A stretch of 32,310 nt of DNA, taken from contig CAMEKS010000011.1 of the NCBI GenBank assembly GCA_945921465.1, forward strand, positions 1 to 32,310, written 5' to 3'. The stretch comes from an uncultured Clostridia bacterium (GTDB lineage Bacteria; Bacillota; Clostridia; Christensenellales; UBA1242). This document shows, one piece after another, positions 1-7,429 of the stretch. Made by a program: the position numbers and the translations under genes. The first letter of the stretch is position 1. The number at the start of each line of letters is the position of its first letter. The notes beneath the pieces were generated by a model, which was given only the letters and a program-made list of their open reading frames with translations, had not been told where the DNA came from and did not search any database.

Positions 1-393
1 TTGATCCAACAATGCTCTAGTTGTGGGTATATAGACATCTGGATAGTCCAGATACCTGCCCACCTCAATGTTATCAACTGCTGAAGTGTCTATATCATAA
101 TGTACTACTCTATCTATCAAGCAGACCGAATCCTTGGACATATTGGCTGTTAATGCACCTGCAATACCATAATTAACTATGAGTTGTACATTATATTTGG
201 TAATTAAATATTGGGTACTAGCACTGGCATATATTTCTCCCACGCCTGATTTAGCAATATATATAGTGTTATTGTCATTATGTATACACCAAATGTCATA
301 AACATTATCTTTTAATTTGATTATATTTTTATATTTTTTTAAGACAGCTTCTATCTCAACCGCAACTATCAGTCCTATTATTTTCTTTTTCAT
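1..393 (-). CDS. MTA/SAH nucleosidase-like phosphorylase-superfamily protein (5' part only)
   Basis: I translated this frame directly: 131 codons are open from an ATG at 393 to the window edge, so the C-terminal part is missing. The N-terminus begins MKKKIIGLIVAVEIEA, and residues near 75-110 read VNYGIAGAL followed by a hydrophobic VVHYDIDTSAV stretch. This is the layout of the 5'-methylthioadenosine/S-adenosylhomocysteine nucleosidase (Pfs/MtnN) group of the phosphorylase superfamily, where a GIAGAL-type loop lies in the nucleoside site. Such enzymes cleave adenine from MTA or SAH in the cytoplasm. An AAGGAT ribosome site lies about 6 bases before the ATG. The catalytic Asp and Glu of the C-terminal half are out of view, so another nucleosidase or phosphorylase of the superfamily is possible. 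It is divergent from the HD-domain gene. Confidence 0.75.
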   Translation of the reverse strand, partial: MKKKIIGLIVAVEIEAVLKKYKNIIKLKDNVYDIWCIHNDNNTIYIAKSGVGEIYASASTQYLITKYNVQLIVNYGIAGALTANMSKDSVCLIDRVVHYDIDTSAVDNIEVGRYLDYPDVYIPTTRALLDQ

Positions 394-537
394 ACCGTAT
401 CCTTGTAATAATCTAATTAATTATAGTTTATCAGAATTTAATTTTATTATCAAATTATTAGCAAGTTGTTTACAAAGATAAAAAAGTAAATTTTGTTATA
501 AATCTATCAATAACTTAGCAGTCTTTATATTTTTATT

Positions 538-565
538 TTGTATTAAGGTTTAATTGTTATATAAT
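538..565 (+). promoter_or_regulatory. Candidate sigma-A promoter of the HD-domain gene
   Basis: TTGTAT (538-543), a 16-bp spacer, then TATAAT (560-565). Start of transcription would fall near 572, just before the AAAGGAG ribosome site at 571-577, giving a very short leader. The match is by eye only. Confidence 0.4.
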
Positions 566-583
566 TAGGTAAAGGAGAATAAT

Positions 584-1240
584 ATGATAGATAAATATAT
601 TGAATTAATTAAACCAAGGATCGAGGAATTGTTTGCAAAAGATTCTAGCGGTCACGATATTGGACATTTGGAAAGAGTACGTGATCTTGCTATAAAAATC
701 GCCGAAACCGAGGGAGGTAACAAATTAGTGGTAGGATTAGCCGGATATATGCACGACATTCATAGGCTAATGCAGAAAGAATGTGGTCACTTTGTATCCC
801 CTGCCGAATCGCTACCTTTGGTTAGAGATATTTTGAGCGTGACTGGCTTGACTGCAGATGTTATAGACGAAATATGTCTATGTATAGAATATCACGAATA
901 TTATAATTGGAACGAAGGCAATATTAATAATATAAATGCACTTATAGTTCAAGATGCAGATAACTTAGACGCTATTGGCGCAATAGGTGTAGGTAGAGCA
1001 TTTTGCTATGGCGGGACATATGGTATACCTATGTTCAACAATCAATCACTAGAATTTGAGCAAGAGTATGCAGAATCTAATGGTGATGATGAATCAACTA
1101 TTCACCATTTCTATCACAAATTATTTAGGTTAGGCGACAATATGAATACAGCAACTGCTCGTCGTATCGCAACATCTAGAACAAAATTTATGAGGCAATT
1201 TGTTAATGAATTTATAGACGAGTGGAATGGACAAAAATAG
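584..1240 (+). CDS. HD-domain metal-dependent phosphohydrolase
   Basis: This 218-residue protein has the HD-superfamily pattern: His24/His28 in GHDIGHLERV, the His57-Asp58 pair in YMHDI, a EYHEYY segment near 103-108, and the VQDADNLDAIGAIG signature near 124-137 supplying the distal Asp. That last motif is typical of the YpgQ/YedJ-type single-domain HD proteins, some of which hydrolyse nucleotides. The actual substrate cannot be read from the sequence. It is soluble with no signal peptide. The ATG is preceded by AAAGGAG at a 6-base spacing. It is monocistronic: divergent from the nucleosidase gene on the left and followed by 328 bases without a gene. The family call is firm; the enzymatic role is not. 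Confidence 0.88.
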   Translation: MIDKYIELIKPRIEELFAKDSSGHDIGHLERVRDLAIKIAETEGGNKLVVGLAGYMHDIHRLMQKECGHFVSPAESLPLVRDILSVTGLTADVIDEICLCIEYHEYYNWNEGNINNINALIVQDADNLDAIGAIGVGRAFCYGGTYGIPMFNNQSLEFEQEYAESNGDDESTIHHFYHKLFRLGDNMNTATARRIATSRTKFMRQFVNEFIDEWNGQK

Positions 1241-1568
1241 CATTTAATCAAAATTAATAGTTTTGACTTTATACAATTCATTAAAATGTTATAACTTATG
1301 TTAGTTCTATTGGAAAACATTATCTATATTGACTTAGAGATATCAACCAAGTTACTGGCGGATGCGTAAATAACTTAACATATAATATATCAGTTGTGCT
1401 ATTCCTTAATTTTGATAAGTTATTGCAATGACAGTTACACATTAGTTATTAAATATATTTTCTAAAATTGTCTAAAAAATAGTTTTGTTTCTAAATTCAT
1501 TAGTCGAATAATTGACTATAATTTGAATTTTGATGTATCATAGTATTAATTAATATAGGAGTATAAAA
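1241..1568. other. Intergenic stretch without a gene
   Basis: This is AT-rich with no coding frame. The only visible structure is a weak 6-bp hairpin, AAGTTA/TAACTT (about 1353-1380), around a locally GC-richer core (CTGGCGGATGCG), and a promoter near its right end. Confidence 0.5.
1512..1541 (+). promoter_or_regulatory. Candidate sigma-A promoter of the membrane/coiled-coil gene
   Basis: TTGACT (1512-1517), an 18-bp spacer and TATCAT (1536-1541). The AGGAG ribosome site (1557-1561) and ATG at 1569 follow. Confidence 0.4.
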
Positions 1569-2243
1569 ATGGAAAAGATTAAAAAAACATTATTAGGAAT
1601 ATCATTATCAACACTTGCAATATCTTGTCTTTTGTTAATATTATCTGTATTTGGCGTAAAGGTATTTGAAGGGGTATTATTTAGAATATTACTAATATCC
1701 AGTACGCTAGCTGTTGCATGCGGATTGGCAATAAACGAACTTAATGTAATTAGGCGAAAGAAAATATTAGGCCTGGTTGGCTTGGGATTACTTGGATTGT
1801 CAGTGCTATTTGCACTAATAATCTTCTGCAGCAATTTATTAATGCAATATAACATTTTCAATCAAATAACTTCGATTATTGCTATATCCAGTGTATTATT
1901 TATAGTTATAATTGCCCTATATTCCAAATTCGGCAAGCGAATGTTACCTTTACAAATAATTACATACATCTGCTTAATTATATTAGACATACTATTATCA
2001 TTGTTAATAGCAGGCGTAAAATTATTTGAAATCAATGGGATACTTGAGCTGTTTATAGTATTAATCATCATATCCGTTGGCTTGCTAATTGCTTCATCAG
2101 TTATTAGTAGCAAAATCAAGAATACGACAACATCAAATGTTAACGATAAAGATGCAAAAATCACCATTCTTAAGAGTGAATATGATGCACTAAAAGAAGA
2201 AAATGCTAGACTAAAAAAACAGTTGGCAGAGTTGCAAAAATAA
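1569..2243 (+). CDS. Six-helix membrane protein with C-terminal coiled coil
   Basis: I do not recognise the family. The 224 residues contain about six hydrophobic segments (roughly 8-28, 36-55, 66-88, 98-118, 126-148, 157-178) joined by short charged loops. A polar tail follows whose last 30 residues (from about 195) have regular heptads, ending in EENARLKKQLAELQK, a clear coiled coil that probably faces the cytoplasm and dimerises. There is no enzyme motif. AGGAG sits 7 bases before the ATG, with a plausible promoter further up. It stands alone between two gene-free gaps, so neighbours give no functional clue. Confidence 0.75.
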   Translation: MEKIKKTLLGISLSTLAISCLLLILSVFGVKVFEGVLFRILLISSTLAVACGLAINELNVIRRKKILGLVGLGLLGLSVLFALIIFCSNLLMQYNIFNQITSIIAISSVLFIVIIALYSKFGKRMLPLQIITYICLIILDILLSLLIAGVKLFEINGILELFIVLIIISVGLLIASSVISSKIKNTTTSNVNDKDAKITILKSEYDALKEENARLKKQLAELQK

Positions 2244-2817
2244 CGTTTTAACATTTGCAACATTATTAATACTGAAAACATTTAGTAGATATATTTAGCT
2301 CAAATCATTAGATTATAATTTGAAAAATAAAAATTTATTATCTTTCAGTAAATTAACTTTTATAAAGTAAATGACTGCTAGATAGTATTTTTTTTATTAT
2401 ATTATATTCAATTATTTCTTCGACATATTATCTCAAGGAGGCTTACAAGCACTTTGGATAATATCCCCTCGGGACAATCTACAATCAACCGCAGTGGATA
2501 GTATATACTTATTATCAATCGATATTTGTTGACTCTATATTGACAAAGTAATAAAAAATTATTTACACTTGCCCTTAATACATAAAGAGATAAAAGAAAT
2601 TTGTTCAAATATGTTGATAATAATTAAGCAATATGTTAAAATTTTAGTAATTATATCAAACAAAAGTTGCATAAAGTATATTTATTATAAAAGGATTGCA
2701 TTACTTGTCCTATACATTAAGTTCATATATAAAAATGATTTACGGACTTATGATTAATACTATAGCAAATCATTGCGTAATTATTAAGTTTATACGAAAA
2801 GATAAATAACATTTTGA
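2244..2817. other. Gene-free gap with a GC-richer island
   Basis: 574 bases with no convincing gene; short open frames are present on both strands, but with no ribosome site and low-complexity composition. The notable part is 2436-2497, where 30 of 62 bases are G or C in otherwise extremely AT-rich DNA. It includes the near-palindromes GCTTACAAGC and GGATAATATCC. This could be a small structured RNA or a relic; neither a clear promoter nor a terminator is visible. Confidence 0.4.
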
Positions 2818-3678
2818 ATGAGGAAGAAATTGATAGAAGCTTTTTATATCGCAGATATTATAGGGAATTATCTAGAGACCCACAAAGATTCTATAACCGA
2901 CAACACTAATAACACATTATTAGTAAATAATTTTCAATTTACACAAATTGTCCCAACCTACCTTGCTACTATGAGTTGGTTAACTAAAACACGCCATTCA
3001 AGCAATGATATGATTAAGAAATTAAGAGAATATTATAGAAAATACCCTGATAGTAAGAATTGCAAATACACTCGTTCATTAAAGGACTGGCTAGTGAGGA
3101 AGTGCGACTGGAACCTAGTTAACTATGAAGCAACTGGTGCTATTAGAGCCTCGGTAATTGGATATTACGCACCTGAGATTAAAGATGCCAAAAAATTAGT
3201 AGCAAAAGCCATTCCCTGCACTAACGATAGCGAGACTGCATTAATAGCAGCGGAAATGATGACAATATTTGTATATTTAGCCAAAAATAATTCTACCAAA
3301 AGAGATATATATAAATATTTGCACGACAATTATGGATATACCAAATGTAAAAATTTGGCAAGTTATATTGATAATTATCAAGATACCAACCGTGCAAAAA
3401 TCAATATGGAACTTTGCTTAAATTGTTTTTTCTTCACCCGCAGCCCTATCGAAGCATTCCGCAGAATAATAGATGTCGGATGCAACTACAACATTTTACT
3501 ACCATTAGTTGCTGTAATGTGTGAAGCCTTCTACAAGTTTATTCCAAAATTTTTAGAGACCTACTATAGGTTAAATATTCCTCTTAGCGTATTAGATGAG
3601 ATAATTAATTTTAGAAAATATCTATCAGTGAATAATCGACAATGTTTCAAGGTAAGGCCATATATTATTCAATTCTAA
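2818..3678 (+). CDS. ADP-ribosylglycohydrolase-like protein lacking the metal-binding residues
   Basis: The 286-residue protein follows the ADP-ribosylglycohydrolase (DraG/ARH) fold order. An N-terminal IADIIGNYLE matches the family GDIIGS start. LREYYRKYPDS...SLKDWL (about 67-90) matches the RYPNAG..FR.WL segment. EATGAIRASVIGYYA (about 104-118) matches GNGSAMRVSPVGWFA. The end VMCEAFYKFIPKFLETYY matches GAIAEAFYGGIP. However, the TDD position reads T42-Q43-I44, the HNHPEG region reads CTNDSET (from 134), and GGDSDT reads V220-G-C-N-Y-N225. The acidic ligands for the two metal ions are therefore gone. Hydrolysis of ADP-ribose bonds is unlikely; a binding or regulatory pseudoenzyme, or a decaying gene, is more plausible. 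The frame is intact. The ATG lacks a good ribosome site (an in-frame TTG at 2830 follows AGGAAG at only 3 bases). Confidence 0.7.
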   Translation: MRKKLIEAFYIADIIGNYLETHKDSITDNTNNTLLVNNFQFTQIVPTYLATMSWLTKTRHSSNDMIKKLREYYRKYPDSKNCKYTRSLKDWLVRKCDWNLVNYEATGAIRASVIGYYAPEIKDAKKLVAKAIPCTNDSETALIAAEMMTIFVYLAKNNSTKRDIYKYLHDNYGYTKCKNLASYIDNYQDTNRAKINMELCLNCFFFTRSPIEAFRRIIDVGCNYNILLPLVAVMCEAFYKFIPKFLETYYRLNIPLSVLDEIINFRKYLSVNNRQCFKVRPYIIQF

Positions 3679-3865
3679 TCATTTGAAGCATTAAGTATAA
3701 TTTACCGGTGTTAACTCAAAATACGCTACTTATATGATAATATAATTAAGAAAATTATTACAGATTAGTTACATCTATCTTATTGATAGGCAATAATAAA
3801 TTAATAATTCAAAAATAGATATAAGTAGAAATAATAATAATTTAGTTACAAAATGAGAAACGTAC

Positions 3866-3900
3866 AAAAATACTCCAAATATTTGATTTGGAGTATTTTT
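3866..3900 (+). terminator. Rho-independent terminator
   Basis: Perfect 15-bp arms (3866-3880 and 3886-3900) around a 5-base loop, containing the core TACTCCAAAT/ATTTGGAGTA and ending in TTTTT. It is symmetric, so it can work in both directions. It lies 188 bases after the ADP-ribosylglycohydrolase-like gene and before the metal-resistance operon. Confidence 0.8.
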
Positions 3901-3971
3901 GTTATTTGATAGCCCCTCACCTACAAGATAAACCATCTGGCATATTTTTTTGAAAAATTATTGAAATATAG

Positions 3972-4000
3972 TTGTAATTATTGAAAAAATATCATATAAT
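3972..4000 (+). promoter_or_regulatory. Promoter of the Zn/Cd resistance operon
   Basis: TTGTAA (3972-3977), a 17-bp spacer, TATAAT (3995-4000). The expected start, near 4007, is the first base of the palindromic operator, so repressor binding would block initiation. Confidence 0.65.
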
Positions 4001-4002
4001 AC

Positions 4003-4028
4003 AATGGTTGAACAATTGTTCAACTATT
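4003..4028. promoter_or_regulatory. ArsR/SmtB-type operator palindrome
   Basis: A perfect 18-bp palindrome, GTTGAACAATTGTTCAAC (4007-4024), extends to 26 bp with one mismatched pair. The TGAACA...TGTTCA core matches the inverted repeat bound by Zn-sensing SmtB/CzrA-family repressors. It lies between the -10 box and the ribosome site of the repressor gene, the classic place for autoregulation. Confidence 0.75.
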
Positions 4029-4042
4029 AAAATGAGGTGTTT

Positions 4043-4345
4043 ATGAAAAAAATTAAAAATAAGATAAATAATGAAACATCGTCTGCAATTGCTGATTTGT
4101 TCAAAATTTTTGGAGACACAACAAGGTGTAAAATCGTAGAATTATTATTTAGTGAGAATAAGCGAGTTAATGATATTGCTGACGAATTATCATTGGGACT
4201 ATCTACTGTATCACATTCCTTAAGGGTATTGCGACAAGCAAAGATAGTAAAAACAAGAAAAGATGGCAAAGAAGTTATCTATTCATTAAATGACGCCCAT
4301 ATCTACAAAATATTTCAAATGGCAAAGGAGCATGTAGAAGAATGA
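4043..4345 (+). CDS. SmtB/CzrA-type ArsR-family metal-sensing repressor
   Basis: This 100-residue winged-helix repressor has FKIFGDTTRCKIVELL at the start of the DNA-binding fold, the recognition helix in LSLGLSTVSHSLRVLRQA, and the wing in TRKDGKEVIYSL. The last helix carries Asp84, His86, His97 and Glu100. This D-x-H-x10-H-x2-E set equals the alpha-5 Zn site known for SmtB, and there is no Cys pair of the alpha-3 site, so Zn(II) (possibly Co or Cd) is the likely signal. I chose ATG 4043 over GTG 4037 because GAGGTG (4034-4039) is then a proper ribosome site. It is first gene of a three-gene operon, with an operator palindrome overlapping its own transcription start. Metal binding should release repression of the exporter. 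Confidence 0.92.
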   Translation: MKKIKNKINNETSSAIADLFKIFGDTTRCKIVELLFSENKRVNDIADELSLGLSTVSHSLRVLRQAKIVKTRKDGKEVIYSLNDAHIYKIFQMAKEHVEE

Positions 4346-4563
4346 AAGAAACTTATAATATGATTGATCTAGATTGTGCGAATTGCGCACAACGTATGGA
4401 GAGTAATATAGCTAAACTTAATGGCGTACGGTCAGTTTCGATAAATTTCCTTACACAAAAAATGGTTATAGATATTGACGAAGGTTTTAATAAAAAAGAT
4501 GTATTACAATTGGCCAGAAAAGTTGTCAAAATTATCAATTCTGACTGTGATATAGAATTGTAG
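4342..4563 (+). CDS. Stand-alone HMA heavy-metal-binding protein
   Basis: The 73 residues form a single HMA (ferredoxin-like) domain with the metal-binding loop LDCANCA, Cys12 and Cys15. The LDCANCA wording is that of the N-terminal domains of CadA/ZntA-type Zn/Cd ATPases rather than the MTCxxC loop of copper chaperones. The ATG overlaps the repressor's TGA by four bases (ATGA), so translation is coupled. The ATPase that follows 8 bases later has no HMA domain of its own. The simplest reading is a domain split from the pump, acting as a soluble metal donor or regulator. I infer Zn/Cd/Pb handling from the motif and the operon. Confidence 0.88.
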   Translation: MKETYNMIDLDCANCAQRMESNIAKLNGVRSVSINFLTQKMVIDIDEGFNKKDVLQLARKVVKIINSDCDIEL

Positions 4564-4571
4564 GTGGCGCT

Positions 4572-6404
4572 ATGAGCAAAACAAAACGTAATACAATTAG
4601 GGTAATTATCACAGCAGCTGGTTTCTTAATTATGACTTTGCTTAATTACCTAATAGAAATCCCTCTAATTGTTAATTTATTTATATATTTGGGACTTTAT
4701 TTATACATAGGATACGATGTTTTACGCAAAGCTGCTCGAAGTTTATTCTATATTAGGATGTTAGACGAAAATTTCTTAATGGCAATAGCTACAATTGGTG
4801 CGTTCGCAATATCTAAGTTCGGCGAAGGTGTGGCAGTAATGCTATTCTATCAAGCAGGTGAATTATTTCAATCAATTGCTGTTAAAAAAAGTAGGAAATC
4901 AGTAGCGAAGTTAATGGATATTCGTCCCGACAGTGCTAATCTGGTAGACGGAAATAAAGTAATAAAAATTGACCCAAGTATGTTAAAAGTAGGAGATATA
5001 ATTGAAATACACGCCGGAGAAAAAATTGCTACTGATGCAATTATCACCAAAGGTGTATCTACCATAAATACATCTATGCTTACTGGAGAAAGTATGCCCG
5101 TAACTGTAAATGTTGGGGATAAAATAATTAGCGGATGTATAAATATAGATGGTGTAATTAGAGCACGTGTAGAAAAAAAATATGCCGACTCTACTGTCAG
5201 TAAAATATTAGACTTGGTTCAATCTGCATCTGATAAAAAATCTAAATCTGAAAACTTTATAACCAAATTTGCAAAAGTATACACCCCTGTTGTAGTTATT
5301 CTGGCATTAGTGCTAGCGATAATTCCGCCAATCTTTGTTGGAGACTGGGCTAATTGGATATATAGAGCACTTAGTTTTCTGGTAGTATCTTGTCCTTGTG
5401 CCTTAGTAATCTCTGTGCCGCTAGGATTCTTCTGTGGAATAGGCTGTGCATCAAAATATGGAATACTAATCAAAGGAAGCACATATCTAGAAAAAATGTC
5501 ACATATGGATAGATTAGTTCTGGACAAAACTGGCACTATAACTAAAGGCCAGTTAAAGGTAACTAACATAATAGCAAATAATAAAAATGATGTTATAAAA
5601 TGTGCTAGAATAGCCGAATGCAAGAGCCAACATCCTATAGCATTAGCAATAATGGAATTTAATACTAAGCCTATAGATAATAATTACGAATACAATAATA
5701 TCATAGGAGAAGGTGTAGTGGCACGCAATAAAGAGACTGAAATACTTTGCGGAAACTACAAATTAATGGAAAGTAACAATATAAAATGCACAGAAATTGA
5801 CACTTTTGGCAGTGTTGTGTATGTAGCCAAGAACGGCCAATACTTAGGTGCTATAGTTGTAGAAGATGAAATCAAGGAAGAGGCCGCAGACACAATCGCC
5901 ATAATCAAACAAGATGGCGTCAAAGTATTTGTCCTTAGCGGAGACAACAAAACAACTGCGCAAATTGTATCGGGAAAAGTTGGTGTAAACGAATTTTATA
6001 GCGACTTACTGCCTGACCAAAAAATATTGATACTAGAAGAAATTATGAAAAATAGTAATGGCTCTACAGTTTTTGTCGGCGACGGAATTAATGACTCACC
6101 TAGCCTAATTAGGTCTGATGTAGGTATAAGTATGGGAAAACTTGGCTCAGACTGTGCGATTGAGGCATCGGATATAGTAATAATGAACGACAAATTGGAC
6201 AATATAATTACAACTAAAAAAATTGCAACCAAGACTATGAATATAGTTTATGAAAATATTTATTTTGCTATTGGCGTAAAGGTTTTAATTCTAATATTAT
6301 CTGCAATTGGCTTAAGTAATATGTGGTTGGCTGTATTTGGCGATGTTGGAGTATCTGTTCTTGCTATTCTTAACTCTATCAGAGCATTCTTCATAAAGAA
6401 ATAA
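4572..6404 (+). CDS. P1B-type Zn/Cd/Pb-exporting ATPase (CadA/ZntA type)
   Basis: At 610 residues this is a heavy-metal P-type ATPase without the N-terminal metal domain. Motifs in order: TGES (171-174) in the actuator, SCPCALVIS with the transport Cys274-Pro-Cys276, DKTGT with the phosphorylated Asp318, SQHP with His354 (the P1B-specific HP pair), GDGINDSP (503-510), and a last helix with FGDVGVSVLAILNS supplying the Asp seen in Zn/Cd/Pb pumps. It should drive metal out across the cytoplasmic membrane using ATP. The missing domain is supplied by the preceding small HMA gene. Transcription is presumably controlled by the adjacent repressor. The substrate class is well supported; the exact metal preference is not. 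Confidence 0.93.
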   Translation: MSKTKRNTIRVIITAAGFLIMTLLNYLIEIPLIVNLFIYLGLYLYIGYDVLRKAARSLFYIRMLDENFLMAIATIGAFAISKFGEGVAVMLFYQAGELFQSIAVKKSRKSVAKLMDIRPDSANLVDGNKVIKIDPSMLKVGDIIEIHAGEKIATDAIITKGVSTINTSMLTGESMPVTVNVGDKIISGCINIDGVIRARVEKKYADSTVSKILDLVQSASDKKSKSENFITKFAKVYTPVVVILALVLAIIPPIFVGDWANWIYRALSFLVVSCPCALVISVPLGFFCGIGCASKYGILIKGSTYLEKMSHMDRLVLDKTGTITKGQLKVTNIIANNKNDVIKCARIAECKSQHPIALAIMEFNTKPIDNNYEYNNIIGEGVVARNKETEILCGNYKLMESNNIKCTEIDTFGSVVYVAKNGQYLGAIVVEDEIKEEAADTIAIIKQDGVKVFVLSGDNKTTAQIVSGKVGVNEFYSDLLPDQKILILEEIMKNSNGSTVFVGDGINDSPSLIRSDVGISMGKLGSDCAIEASDIVIMNDKLDNIITTKKIATKTMNIVYENIYFAIGVKVLILILSAIGLSNMWLAVFGDVGVSVLAILNSIRAFFIKK

Positions 6405-6620
6405 TGCTAATTCTATGTTTTATTAACAAATTATTATTATATAAATAAATTAAATACTCTTAAATCATATCCTTAATACTCACTTACTAAAATACTAATA
6501 AATCAAAATATGAATCATTCATAGATATTATATCAAAAATAATTGTATTCTAATATATTTTCAAAAACTGACTAAATAATTATTAGTAAACTTGATAAAA
6601 ACATTGTATTAAATCATAAA

Positions 6621-6655
6621 AGTTCCCGCTTCAAAACTGAAAGCGGGACTTTTTC
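6621..6655 (+). terminator. Rho-independent terminator
   Basis: CCCGCTT / AAGCGGG stem extended by AGT/ACT with one bulged T, then TTTTT. It is GC-rich in an AT-rich context. It lies about 215 bases beyond the ATPase and is the probable end of the metal-resistance transcript. Confidence 0.8.
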
Positions 6656-6738
6656 TGAAAAATTATATTATACAATAATAAAAAATTATAATATTAACAA
6701 AATATTGGTAAATTATTGGTTAATAATATAAAATACAT

Positions 6739-6767
6739 TTGTTCTAATCTTGTTTATATGTTATAAT
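6739..6767 (+). promoter_or_regulatory. Extended -10 promoter of the Spo0A-C-like gene
   Basis: TTGTTC (6739-6744), a 17-bp spacer and TGTTATAAT (extended -10; TATAAT 6762-6767). Expected start near 6774. Confidence 0.6.
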
Positions 6768-6800
6768 GACTGCACAACTTAAAAAAATAGAACAAACTTC

Positions 6801-6833
6801 GTTAATTTTAAGTAAATTAGTGACAAAATTAAC
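6801..6833 (+). promoter_or_regulatory. Inverted repeat in the leader of the Spo0A-C-like gene
   Basis: GTTAATTTT (6801-6809) and AAAATTAAC (6825-6833) are perfect 9-bp arms separated by 15 bases. It could be an operator bound by a dimer or an mRNA hairpin. No U-run follows, so it is not a terminator. Confidence 0.4.
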
Positions 6834-6886
6834 AAACGTAAGTAATTTTTCTAATAATATTTGTTATGCATTAAGAGGTAAATAAA

Positions 6887-7273
6887 GTGCAAAATGTATT
6901 AAATCGGCTATTTGGAATAGGGCAAATTAGAGAAAAAGAATTTGTAAGGAGTGTAATGGAAAGCTCAGGCTTTTCGAAATATTCGCACGGATACAAATAC
7001 TTGCCTGTTTTATTCCTTATGGCAAGAGATTCTACTAGAATATCCAATGAAGAACTGTTAGATACTTTCTATAGATATAACGCCAAAGAATATAAATTAT
7101 CTGTTGCAAATATCGAACGTAATCTTAGAAACTCTATCAAAGCAGCAGAATCTAACGGCTTAAAGCCTGAGTTGCTAGGACTTGCATCTAGTGCCAAACT
7201 AACACCTTGTGTATTAGCCAATTACTTCTACGATGTATTCGAGAGTTATTACGACACAATAGACATAGATTAA
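6887..7273 (+). CDS. Stand-alone Spo0A C-terminal-domain-like DNA-binding protein
   Basis: 128 residues starting at GTG, with AAGAGGT seven bases upstream. Residues about 20-120 follow the DNA-binding effector domain of Spo0A. HGYKYL (34-39) corresponds to the IKGYxYLREAI segment. EEYK-type text before the recognition helix leads to LSVANIERNLRNSI (71-84), corresponding to TTxSRVERAIRHAI, with Glu77, Arg78 and Arg81 kept. SSAKLTPCVLANYFYDVF near the end corresponds to the AKPTNSEFIAMVADKL tail. The phosphoacceptor receiver domain is absent, so it cannot be switched by phosphorelay in the usual way. It may be constitutively active, compete with Spo0A, or be controlled only by expression. Similarity is clear by eye but distant; the target is unknown. 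It is convergent with the next gene. Confidence 0.72.
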   Translation: MQNVLNRLFGIGQIREKEFVRSVMESSGFSKYSHGYKYLPVLFLMARDSTRISNEELLDTFYRYNAKEYKLSVANIERNLRNSIKAAESNGLKPELLGLASSAKLTPCVLANYFYDVFESYYDTIDID

Positions 7274-7354
7274 TATAGAAATTAATCATATTACATTTAG
7301 ATATTATAATTTTTTATTAACTTCAAAAATAAAATATATAGTACAAAAAAAAAT

Positions 7355-7417
7355 ACCGAGTAGGCTTAAGACTGAAGTGAAACATATAACCTTCAGTTTA
7401 TTAATTCCTTACTCGGT
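7355..7417. terminator. Bidirectional terminator between convergent genes
   Basis: Outer stem ACCGAGTAGG / CCTTACTCGGT (one bulge), inner stem ACTGAAG (7371-7377) / CTTCAGT (7391-7397). A-run before it (7346-7353) and T-run after it (7417-7422), so each strand ends in U's. It serves the Spo0A-C-like gene on the plus strand and the membrane protein gene on the minus strand. Confidence 0.85.
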
Positions 7418-7429
7418 TTTTTGCTTTTT

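Larger units (their letters stand above)
6405..6886 (+). other. Gap with terminator, promoter and structured leader
   Basis: 482 bases with no gene. Within it are a terminator (6621-6655), a strong extended -10 promoter (6739-6767) and a leader of roughly 110 bases with a perfect 9-bp inverted repeat (6801-6833) ahead of the Spo0A-C-like gene. The first 200 bases show nothing but AT-rich sequence. Confidence 0.6.

Noticed and set aside
2408..2608. 66-codon minus-strand frame in the gap before the ADP-ribosylglycohydrolase-like gene
   Set aside because: No ribosome site, no recognisable family, low-complexity residues, and it runs across the GC-richer island that looks more like RNA or relic.
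2569..2757. 62-codon plus-strand frame
   Set aside because: No ribosome site, and the residue content is that of random AT-rich sequence.
5219..5623. 134-codon minus-strand frame inside the Zn/Cd ATPase gene
   Set aside because: Shadow of a conserved coding region, no ribosome site.
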